Shown here one piece after another: positions 25,506 to 32,329 of a stretch of 36,058 bases of DNA. The stretch is from Actinomycetes bacterium. GTDB lineage: Bacteria > Actinomycetota > Acidimicrobiia > Acidimicrobiales > Acidimicrobiaceae. The first letter of the stretch is position 1. Every line of letters starts with the position of its first letter. A program made the translations under genes and the position numbers. The DNA lies in contig JAKAQR010000026.1 of assembly GCA_021819725.1 (NCBI GenBank), positions 1 to 36,058 of the forward strand. The letters run 5' to 3'. Under the pieces are notes generated by a model. The model saw only the letters and a program-made list of their open reading frames with translations. It ran no database searches and had not been told where the DNA came from.

Positions 25506-26170
25506 AGATTTCCACCACCCCTGAGATATACGACAAGGCTCTTGCCCAGCACAGGATTCACCAGGGCCTCGACCCTACTCAGAACGTTTGAACGACCCAT
25601 CAACTCACGGACCAACATTCGCTCATACCAACGCACCAGCCAAACTCTCGCGGAGTCCTCGACCCCAAAGAAGGACTTCAGCCACCAATACGGGCTGTGA
25701 AGACCGTGGCTATGGTGCATTCTCTCGACAACAAATCCAGCCCGTCGGGCTAATGAGCGTAGCTCTCGCCGTGTGAAGATATGAATGTGGCCGCCGGGCA
25801 CGCGGTGGTACTCCATGGACAAGAGCCAGTTGACGGCCTCAGGCGTGAAGCGTGGCACCGAAACCGTTACGAGCCCTCCTGGCCTCACGATCCGAGCGCA
25901 CTCGTAAAGGACCAGCTGGGGGTCGAGAACATGCTCGAGCACCTCCGATACGATGACCAGGTCAAAGCTTGCCCGAGTAAAGGGAAGGTGATGGGCATCG
26001 AGCTGTACGACACCACCGGACGCCGTGTGAACCTCTGGCGACAGATCGCCGGCGACCACCCACGCACCCTTGGAGTCCAAAGCTCGAAGGTGTCGACCAC
26101 TCCCCGCTCCGAGGTCGAGAACTTTGAGGCGCTTCACATCGCCAAGCACACTCCAGCGGAAGCTGATCAC
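25502..26170 (-). CDS. class I SAM-dependent methyltransferase
   Basis: This 222-residue methyltransferase has motif I VLDLGAGSGRHL (residues 17-28), an acidic end after AGDLSPE, and the FDLVIVSEVLEHV post-I motif typical of UbiE/COQ5-like enzymes. It probably methylates the product of the neighbouring glycosyltransferase; the true substrate is unknown. The GTG start overlaps the glycosyltransferase stop as GTGA, and its own stop overlaps the toroid gene start, so all three are co-translated. The N-terminus before motif I is very short. Confidence 0.88.
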   Translation of the reverse strand: MISFRWSVLGDVKRLKVLDLGAGSGRHLRALDSKGAWVVAGDLSPEVHTASGGVVQLDAHHLPFTRASFDLVIVSEVLEHVLDPQLVLYECARIVRPGGLVTVSVPRFTPEAVNWLLSMEYHRVPGGHIHIFTRRELRSLARRAGFVVERMHHSHGLHSPYWWLKSFFGVEDSARVWLVRWYERMLVRELMGRSNVLSRVEALVNPVLGKSLVVYLRGGGNL

Positions 26171-27393
26171 TTCGTCATCTCAATCAGCGCTTGGTAATGC
26201 GTGACACTCGTCAGCGCGGTTTGGCGCCACGAGAACCGCGCGATTGCGCGCTCCCTCGCATACAACGCCCGTTCAAACGCAAGTGGCCCCGCTGCCAGAA
26301 CGGCCTCTATCGCCTCAGCAAGGGCACGTGCAGAGCCAGGCATCGTCATCGCACCGGCATCCCCAACCACCTCCGGCAATGCACCCCCACGAGAGGCAAC
26401 CAGTGGTACCGCGCACGCCATCGCCTCCACCGCTGGCAGTGAGAATCCCTCGTAGAGCGAGGGCACAACGGCGACGCTGGCTCGAGCATAGACAGCAACC
26501 ATCTCTTCGCGCGAGAGAGCGCCCGTTACTGTCACCCTATCGCGGAGTCCAAAGCGATCGAGAAGCGACGGAAGCTCTGTGGAGTTTTGATGCGGACCCA
26601 TGATGATAAGCTGTGTGTGGGGTAGCAGGCTGATCGCCTCGATGAGGTATCGCAACCCCTTCAGCGGAACATCGGCGCTCGCGGTGGTGCAAACCAGGTT
26701 CGGCTCACGCTGAATCTCCGGATGGGGTGCGTACAGGTCCGTGTCGACACCGATCGGGACGATGGCAATTCTCCGCCGATCGATACCGAGTTCTCTCGAG
26801 AGATCCCCGGCTGACGACGCCGAGACGGTGAGGACGCGCGCCAACTTTCTCGCGACGGCGACCTGCATTGGGATAAAGCTGTAGAAGCGATGCAGACCAA
26901 GACGAGCGTGTAAGGACGGTGCTGCCTCAAGCGCCAACCGTCGATCGATGCTGATGGGATGATGAATTGACGCTACCACCGGCATACCTTGGTCCACGAG
27001 TCTCGCCAGCGACCAGTTGAGCGACTGGTTATCGTGTATCACGTCAAACCCACGCAACTCGTGAAGATGCCTGCGAAGTCGCCAGCCAAAGCCCTTCGGG
27101 TCGGGAAACGCGCCCGTGCCCATCAAGCCGACCTCCAAGAGGTCTTCGATGTTGTGCAACTCCGAGAGCTTCGGGATCCGAAATGGGTCCGGCTCCCGCA
27201 GGAGGTCGAGCCCGGGAATCTTATGTAGTACTACCCGAGGATCAAGCTGAGGATACGGAGGTCCAGAAAACACCTCCACCCGATGGCCCAGCCGCACAAG
27301 CTCTCTCGTCAAGAACGCAGTATAAACACCCTGCCCGCCGGAGTGAGGGTTGCCACGGTACAGGGTAACGGCCACCCTGAGCCGGTCACTCAT
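26167..27393 (-). CDS. glycosyltransferase family 4 protein
   Basis: This GT-B fold, retaining glycosyltransferase has 408 residues. The N-terminal Rossmann domain contains GGQGVYTAFLTRELVRLGH (residues 19-37). The C-terminal domain has a nucleotide-sugar site with VPIGVDTDLY (near 213-222) and the E-x7-E motif in YEGFSLPAVEAMACAVP (315-331). It would add a sugar to a lipid or glycan at the membrane's cytosolic face. It heads the operon GT > methyltransferase > toroid, joined by 4-base overlaps. A TAGTAA-like box lies about 25 bases before the ATG. Confidence 0.93.
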   Translation of the reverse strand: MSDRLRVAVTLYRGNPHSGGQGVYTAFLTRELVRLGHRVEVFSGPPYPQLDPRVVLHKIPGLDLLREPDPFRIPKLSELHNIEDLLEVGLMGTGAFPDPKGFGWRLRRHLHELRGFDVIHDNQSLNWSLARLVDQGMPVVASIHHPISIDRRLALEAAPSLHARLGLHRFYSFIPMQVAVARKLARVLTVSASSAGDLSRELGIDRRRIAIVPIGVDTDLYAPHPEIQREPNLVCTTASADVPLKGLRYLIEAISLLPHTQLIIMGPHQNSTELPSLLDRFGLRDRVTVTGALSREEMVAVYARASVAVVPSLYEGFSLPAVEAMACAVPLVASRGGALPEVVGDAGAMTMPGSARALAEAIEAVLAAGPLAFERALYARERAIARFSWRQTALTSVTHYQALIEMTK

Positions 27394-27497
27394 TCGCCAC
27401 GGCAGTCATGTTACTATGCGGTCTCACAAGGCCTAGCTTACCGCTCGTAACCCCAGTCGCTCTGTCACCCGCAATGCTCGTCGAATTCAGCGATGCG

Positions 27498-27506
27498 TGC
27501 TACACT
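27498..27506 (+). promoter_or_regulatory. extended -10 promoter of the MgtE_N/CBS gene
   Basis: TGCTACACT is a good extended -10 (TGn plus TACACT) ending ten bases before the ATG at 27517. An in-frame ATG at 27493 lies upstream of this -10 box, so it would not be in the transcript. This supports the shorter start and a very short 5' leader. Confidence 0.5.
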
Positions 27507-27516
27507 TATCCATCTG

Positions 27517-28764
27517 ATGGAGCAACTCCTATGGTTTACCGAGGTCGTCCGCAACCCTGTCTTTGTGCAAGGCTCTGAGCTCGGCAAAGTTGAGGATGTG
27601 GTCATCCGACTCGAGGAGTCGGCATACCCCGTCCTCACAGGATTTCTCGTCTCGGTCAACGACACCTCGATCTTTGTCTCTAGCGATAAGCTCAGCGTTC
27701 TCTCCGAGGAGTCGATCGCGACCGACCAAGCGCTCGCCGAGTTCACCCCGTTTGAGCGGCGCCCTCAGGAGATCCTCATCGAGCGCGACCTGCTCGATCA
27801 CCATCTGATCTGGGCGAAATCGAAGCTTCGACCGCGTCTCGTGAAGGCCAAGGACGTCGGCTTCTACCGTGACACAGCGACGTGGAAGGCGGTGTCGATC
27901 GATGTCGCGACCGCTCACCGCAGCAGGTGGTTAAAGGCCAAACGTACTTCAGACGGACACTCCCAGGTCGATTGGCTCGATCTTGTGCCACTCGTCGGAC
28001 ACGTTCCTACCGCTCGTAAACGCCTTGAGCTGCGCAGTATTCGTAAGCTTCATCCGGCCCAATTAGCCGATCTACTCGAAGAGGCGTCCGAGGTCGAAGG
28101 ACAGGAGATTCTCGGAGCTCTGCAAGCCGATCCCGAGTTCGAAGCCGACGTCGTCGAGGAGCTGGCTCCTGCACGCCAACGCGATGCGATTCGCCACCGA
28201 ACCGATGATGAGGTCGGCGAGCTGCTCAGTGAGATGGAGCCCGATGACGCTGTTGACCTACTCCTCAGCCTCGACCAGGAGCGTCGTGAGTCCGTTCTTG
28301 CAGCCGTTCCAGCTCCCGCTCGGGAACCTATCAATCGTCTCCTGCACTATCACCCTGAGTCGGCTGGGGGCCTCATGACCACCGACGTCATCTGCTTCAG
28401 TCCAACGACGACGATCGCGGAGGCCTGCGAGAAGCTCAGAGGTCGTGAGGCGTTGCCACACAACCTGTGGTCAATGTTCGTCACCGATCGTGACGGGCAC
28501 CTGTTGGGGCAGGTCGCGATATCGGCGCTCATCAGTGCAGATCCGAGTGACTCCTTGGGGAGCCACGCAACCACAGAGCCCCCCGTCGTAAGGCCCGACT
28601 CCGATCTCAGTGAGGTCGCCGTCCTCATGGCCGACTACAACCTGGCAGCGCTCGCAGTCGTAGACGAGAGTGGGGTCCTTCTCGGTGCAGTAACCGTTGA
28701 CGATGTCCTCCCACGAACCATTGCTCCTGGCTGGAGAAGACGACAAGAGGCTCTCTCCGAATAG
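27517..28764 (+). CDS. soluble PRC-barrel / MgtE N-domain / CBS protein
   Basis: This 415-residue protein lacks any membrane segment. Residues 5-75, and perhaps 85-155, look like PRC barrels. Residues 170-280 match the MgtE intracellular N domain, ending in the signature YHPESAGGLMTTDV (278-291). Residues 288-405 hold a CBS pair. In MgtE channels the N and CBS domains sense Mg2+ and gate the pore; here the pore is absent. Such stand-alone sensors often accompany NRAMP-type transporters in actinobacteria, and one lies convergent 107 bases away. I infer a regulatory partner of that transporter. ATG 27517 is preferred over ATG 27493 because of the promoter position. Confidence 0.88.
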   Translation: MEQLLWFTEVVRNPVFVQGSELGKVEDVVIRLEESAYPVLTGFLVSVNDTSIFVSSDKLSVLSEESIATDQALAEFTPFERRPQEILIERDLLDHHLIWAKSKLRPRLVKAKDVGFYRDTATWKAVSIDVATAHRSRWLKAKRTSDGHSQVDWLDLVPLVGHVPTARKRLELRSIRKLHPAQLADLLEEASEVEGQEILGALQADPEFEADVVEELAPARQRDAIRHRTDDEVGELLSEMEPDDAVDLLLSLDQERRESVLAAVPAPAREPINRLLHYHPESAGGLMTTDVICFSPTTTIAEACEKLRGREALPHNLWSMFVTDRDGHLLGQVAISALISADPSDSLGSHATTEPPVVRPDSDLSEVAVLMADYNLAALAVVDESGVLLGAVTVDDVLPRTIAPGWRRRQEALSE

Positions 28765-28871
28765 GCCGATCAACCCCATGACTCGGCTACGACATCGCCG
28801 CGTGGCCGTTGGATCTTCGGAGTGTCGACATGACGGACATACTCACCACAAGTAACTCGCGCCCTGGGGGT

Positions 28872-30461
28872 TCAGCCCGATCCCAACCGAACAAAACTGA
28901 TGACCATCAACACGACCGCGACGATCAAGTAGACGCGCACGAAGAGTAAGACCATCGAGCGTCCCCTCGACTGCTTGGGTCGATGCAACAACGCTGAAGC
29001 CGGCATCGACCAAGTTACCCTTGCGACCTTGTCAACCCGCTCGTCGGGTCGTAACTTCAACTGATAGTACCCCACCCCAACGGTCACCAAAAATACCGGA
29101 ATAAACGTTCCGATCAACAGCCCGGTTACCGGGACTCCCGGGATAACCGTCACGATCGTCAAGATCAGTGACAGTTGCAGCAACAGCGAGACGATGAAGG
29201 TGGCCAGGATATTGAGCCACGGAGGATTGATCCATGGACCCATGATCTCGTGATCGTTGCAGAGCAGGAGCAAGAAGAGTAACGCGCTTGGGAGCAGTAC
29301 GCCAGCCAAGACCTGCACTGCGAGGTTCACAAGACTCAGTGGCAGCGTCGGAATGAGCACGACTCCCGCCGAAATTGCCACCAATACGACGTAGGAGGCG
29401 TAGAAGCCCTTCGCCTCACGCACGGGGGTGTTGAGTGACTGATCGACCCCGAAGAGATCTCCAAGCGCATAGGAGGTCGACAGTGTCACCGTGGCCGCTC
29501 CGATGAGCGAGGCCTCCAAGAGAATGATGGCGAAAATGATCCCGGCAACGGAGCCGGCATGACTGGCGAACCCAGAGGCGAGCGCTCCGGCATTCTGGAA
29601 GGCTCCAACCCTGAATCCGACGAACACCGCCGCTGCAGCGATCATAATGAAGGCACCGGCAACATTGGTGACAATCGCACCGAGAAAGGTATCGGCACGC
29701 TCGTACTTGATCCAACGTGGAGTAATCCGCTTGTCAACCACATTGGACTGCTGAAAGAACAGCTGCCACGGTGCGATGGTAGTTCCAACGATACCGATGA
29801 TAAAGATGGTTGCAGTCGATGTGATGCCACCCTTGACTCCTGGGAGCAGCAGCCCCTGAACGACGCCTCCCGCGTGCCAAGGACTGAGCAGCACCAGAGG
29901 AATGACCAGAAGACTCACCAGCACCAGGACGAGCATGAAGCGCTCCCACCGCTCGAAGCGACCACTCGCCACCGCCCCGACCAGCACCAAGCCCATGACC
30001 GTAACAGCAACCGCCGGAGGTACGCCAAAGTACCCAAGTGCGTAGCGTACGCCGATGAACTCGGTGATCAGGGTTAAGAGATTCAGCACGAACAGGTCGA
30101 CTACCGAAAAGGCAGCCCAAAAACGCCCAAATCGCTCTTTGAGCAACCTCCCATGCCCAACACCCGTCACCGCACCAAGGCGCACCACCATCTCTTGAGA
30201 GACCGCGAGCACGATCACAAGGACCGGCATCAGCCAGAGGAGTGAATACCCATACGCCTGACCAGCCTGGGCATAGGTGGTCACTCCGCCCGCATCGTTA
30301 TCGCCAACCATCACGATGATGCCTGGGCCGATTACCGCAAGAAGAGCTAAGAGCTTCCGCTTGAGCGACGGTGACGAGCGAAGCTCGCTGAAGGTGATCT
30401 TGCCGAGGCCGCCACGGATGGCTGGCTCGTCACTTTCGACACGTGGGCCAAGGTTTTGCAC
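28872..30461 (-). CDS. atypical NRAMP-family (SLC11-like) divalent metal transporter
   Basis: This 529-residue inner-membrane transporter has about eleven hydrophobic helices after a 35-residue cytosolic start. The family metal-site motifs are altered. The helix 1 DPGN is DAGG at 56-59, keeping the Asp but losing the Pro and Asn. The helix 6 Met-Pro-His is Ala-Pro-Trp at 230-232. The Met thioether helps transition-metal NRAMPs reject Mg2+ and Ca2+, so its loss points to a harder ion such as Mg2+, as in the NRAMP-related magnesium transporters. The ion is inferred. The GTG start has AAGGAGGT 7 bases before it. Upstream lies a leader ORF and hairpin; convergent is an MgtE_N/CBS protein. Confidence 0.9.
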   Translation of the reverse strand: MQNLGPRVESDEPAIRGGLGKITFSELRSSPSLKRKLLALLAVIGPGIIVMVGDNDAGGVTTYAQAGQAYGYSLLWLMPVLVIVLAVSQEMVVRLGAVTGVGHGRLLKERFGRFWAAFSVVDLFVLNLLTLITEFIGVRYALGYFGVPPAVAVTVMGLVLVGAVASGRFERWERFMLVLVLVSLLVIPLVLLSPWHAGGVVQGLLLPGVKGGITSTATIFIIGIVGTTIAPWQLFFQQSNVVDKRITPRWIKYERADTFLGAIVTNVAGAFIMIAAAAVFVGFRVGAFQNAGALASGFASHAGSVAGIIFAIILLEASLIGAATVTLSTSYALGDLFGVDQSLNTPVREAKGFYASYVVLVAISAGVVLIPTLPLSLVNLAVQVLAGVLLPSALLFLLLLCNDHEIMGPWINPPWLNILATFIVSLLLQLSLILTIVTVIPGVPVTGLLIGTFIPVFLVTVGVGYYQLKLRPDERVDKVARVTWSMPASALLHRPKQSRGRSMVLLFVRVYLIVAVVLMVISFVRLGSG

Positions 30462-30521
30462 AACACAGACCTCCTTCTGCCAGAGGGGACGCGACTTTGG
30501 TACTGAATTGGAGATGACCCG

Positions 30522-30575
30522 CTAGTTGCGAACCACAAACAACTGAGGGGCGGTACTTGGGGGTTCTGATCGCAC
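30522..30575 (-). CDS. 17-codon leader ORF upstream of the NRAMP gene
   Basis: This is a GTG-started mini-ORF with AGGAGG at 30586-30581 and a 5-base spacer, as strong a ribosome site as any in the window. The peptide is MRSEPPSTAPQLFVVRN, ending in TAG 60 bases before the transporter start. Glu-Pro-Pro near the N-terminus recalls acidic/proline leader peptides such as MgtL, in which weak ribosomes at low Mg2+ fail and expression of a Mg2+ transporter follows. That link is inference by analogy. Confidence 0.5.
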   Translation of the reverse strand: MRSEPPSTAPQLFVVRN

Positions 30576-30589
30576 CAATACCTCCTCTC
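30545..30589 (-). promoter_or_regulatory. hairpin sequestering the leader ORF ribosome site
   Basis: In the minus-strand RNA, GAGAGGAGGTATTGG (30589-30575) pairs with CCAAGTACCGCCCCTC (30560-30545). There are 13 base pairs, two mismatches and one bulged G around a 14-base loop. The stem covers the AGGAGG and the first base of the leader GTG; the loop and 3' arm encode the Glu-Pro-Pro part. Opening of this stem could couple leader translation to the transporter. Confidence 0.5.
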
Positions 30590-30648
30590 CAAAGCGCCTG
30601 TGCCGGAAGGGCCTGTCGTCAAATTATGCAAGCATTTCGTCAACCACT

Positions 30649-31383
30649 CTAGTCGTGGCTGTCTTTGGCTCCTGCGTCCGACGACTTCATGCCGACGACT
30701 ACACCTGCCTCTGCGACTACCGTACGCACGTGAACATCCTTGAAGCCGGCCGTCTCAAAGAGGTTGACCCAACGTTCCTTTGCAATTGGCTTCTCCTGGA
30801 CCCGCAACAGATAGCGTACGGCATTCTTCGCTATGCGCCAGTAGCCGCCAATCCCCTTAGCTGCAAGAAGCTTGACCTTATCCATGATGACCTGACGGTC
30901 CTGAGTGGTACCACCTCGACCAAACATCATGTCACCAATAACCAGTCGACCACCCGGCTTGAGCCATCCGTAGCATAGCTGGACTACTCTGGCCTTGGCA
31001 TCATCGTTGAGGTGGTGGAACACATAGTTAGAGACGATGAGGTCGACAGAGTTCCGCGCCAACTCGAGCCGTTCAAGAGGTGATACCTGGCCACGCACTC
31101 GGGAGAGGCCATCCTCTGCAGCTCGTGCCAACATCCGCTCAACCATGCGCTCGGAGATATCAACGCCGATCAACTCTGCAACCTGAGGCGCAAGCCGCAA
31201 GCTGACCTGACCGGAGCCGCATCCTAAGTCAAGCGCCAACATCTCCGGCCCTGGAGCTGCCTCCTCAATCACCGCGTCAATCACCTTGCCGAGGTTTGGT
31301 GAAGCCTCGTGCTCCCACGACTCGACACGGCGTTGCCACACAAAGTGTTGGATTCGTACCGTAAGATCCTCGAACGTACTCAT
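30649..31383 (-). CDS. class I SAM-dependent methyltransferase
   Basis: This 244-residue methyltransferase has motif I ALDLGCGSGQVSLRL (residues 50-64), an acidic residue in IGVDISERM, post-I VDLIVSNYVFHHL, and LKPGGRLVIGDMMFG. The pattern resembles UbiE-like or arsenite/lipid methyltransferases, but I see no arsenic-type Cys set, and the substrate is unknown. It ends 188 bases before the NRAMP start on the same strand. The leader ORF and hairpin lie between them, so read-through from this gene could feed the transporter. Confidence 0.85.
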   Translation of the reverse strand: MSTFEDLTVRIQHFVWQRRVESWEHEASPNLGKVIDAVIEEAAPGPEMLALDLGCGSGQVSLRLAPQVAELIGVDISERMVERMLARAAEDGLSRVRGQVSPLERLELARNSVDLIVSNYVFHHLNDDAKARVVQLCYGWLKPGGRLVIGDMMFGRGGTTQDRQVIMDKVKLLAAKGIGGYWRIAKNAVRYLLRVQEKPIAKERWVNLFETAGFKDVHVRTVVAEAGVVVGMKSSDAGAKDSHD

Positions 31384-31726
31384 AGTGGGCCCAGTCTACG
31401 TACCACGGAGGGCAGACCCCGCGTCCGGACTCATAACCTTATCCTCGCCACAGCTGCGCCGGACAATCGCATCGAGGTTCGGGACTGTCACAGAGCGCAT
31501 CTGCACTGCTGACTCCAACGCTGCTCGGAACGTGAGACGCAGACTTCGCGATCACGAAATGACTCCCTACAAGGAGGTTCGTCAAATCCTGCCCTCAGGT
31601 TCTACCGACGCAACTGAGCGTCACCGGCACAAGTTGCAAGAGGCTTTGCCTCTTGTCAACCGTGTGCGGAGTAACTCTGAAAACCCAGTGTACAATTTTG
31701 CAAAGGTTTTTGGAGGCAGTGTAAGC
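31384..31726. other. intergenic region between methyltransferase and SRAP genes
   Basis: This is 343 bases with no convincing gene. A 9-bp hairpin (31636-31644 with 31648-31656, one G-U pair, TTT loop) is the main structure. On the minus strand TTGACA with 17 bases after it overlaps this hairpin, but the -10 that would follow (CAACTT) is poor. TACAAT at 31691 probably serves the SRAP gene. Confidence 0.45.
31691..31696 (+). promoter_or_regulatory. -10 box of the SRAP gene
   Basis: TACAAT lies 30 bases before the ATG at 31727, with GGAGG (31712-31716) in between. A -35 is not clear. I see no LexA-type operator here, although many relatives belong to the SOS response. Confidence 0.4.
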
Positions 31727-32329
31727 ATGTGTGCACGGTTCGAACAGCAACTTGGCCCGGCCGAGTGCCAGCTGCTGTTGGCCGAACTCGGCGTCATCAT
31801 CACGGCACCTGAGCCGCAAGAAGAGACGATTCGCCCAACGGACTACGCCTACGTGGTCTCGAAGGACATGGCAACGCGTGCGACCTTTGGCCTTCGGCGA
31901 CCTCGTGGACCCATAATTCTCAATGCCCGATCGGAGACGATCCACGAGCGCCCCACTTTTCGTCGTCTGCTCGACACTGGGCGCGCCCTGATCCCGATGA
32001 ACAGCTTCTACGAGCCCGGGCCAGTGCTGTTTTCCCCATCGAATACCTCGTCGATGCTGCTGGCTGCGGGCCTTATCGATCTATCAAACCAAGCCTTTGT
32101 CATTCTCACTCGCGATGCAGACCGCTATGTCCGTCACTTTCACGAGCGGATGCCAGTGCTGTCGACCCCGGACGACGCACACACATGGCTCGACGATGGA
32201 GTCCTGCCCCGAGGCCTGATCCCGCTCAACAGCACGCCTGATCCTGCACCACGAGGCGCCTGGACGAGGCGTACTAAAACTCAGCCCGACGAACTTGGCC
32301 CTCTGTTTGAGCAAGGAAGGTTCGGATAG
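31727..32329 (+). CDS. SRAP/HMCES-family protein (YedK-like), short form
   Basis: SRAP proteins form a covalent thiazolidine link with abasic sites in single-stranded DNA, shielding forks. The catalytic Cys is Cys2, exposed once Met1 is removed. Asn66 in LNARSET, Glu96 in NSFYEP and His139 in HERMPV match the other active-site residues. The usual FYEW is FYEP. The ATG at 31727 is fixed by the need for Cys2 and by GGAGG ten bases upstream. At 200 residues it is shorter than the usual 220-230. Its last 56 bases overlap the end of the convergent dxs gene. Confidence 0.92.
   Translation: MCARFEQQLGPAECQLLLAELGVIITAPEPQEETIRPTDYAYVVSKDMATRATFGLRRPRGPIILNARSETIHERPTFRRLLDTGRALIPMNSFYEPGPVLFSPSNTSSMLLAAGLIDLSNQAFVILTRDADRYVRHFHERMPVLSTPDDAHTWLDDGVLPRGLIPLNSTPDPAPRGAWTRRTKTQPDELGPLFEQGRFG

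Noticed and set aside
30347..30643. 98-codon open frame on the minus strand across the NRAMP leader and start
   Set aside because: It runs out of frame through the transporter gene start, has no ribosome site of its own and an unlikely composition.
30462..30648. Possible M-box or yybP-ykoY metal riboswitch before the NRAMP gene
   Set aside because: No recognisable conserved core. The visible elements are a short ORF with ribosome site and one hairpin.
31636..31656. 9-bp hairpin as a terminator between methyltransferase and SRAP genes
   Set aside because: It has no T-run on either strand and lies upstream of both divergent genes, so an operator is more likely than a terminator.
31737..31746. 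GTTCGAAC-like palindrome near the SRAP start as a LexA box
   Set aside because: It lies inside the coding region after the ATG and lacks the four-base spacer of the actinobacterial SOS box.
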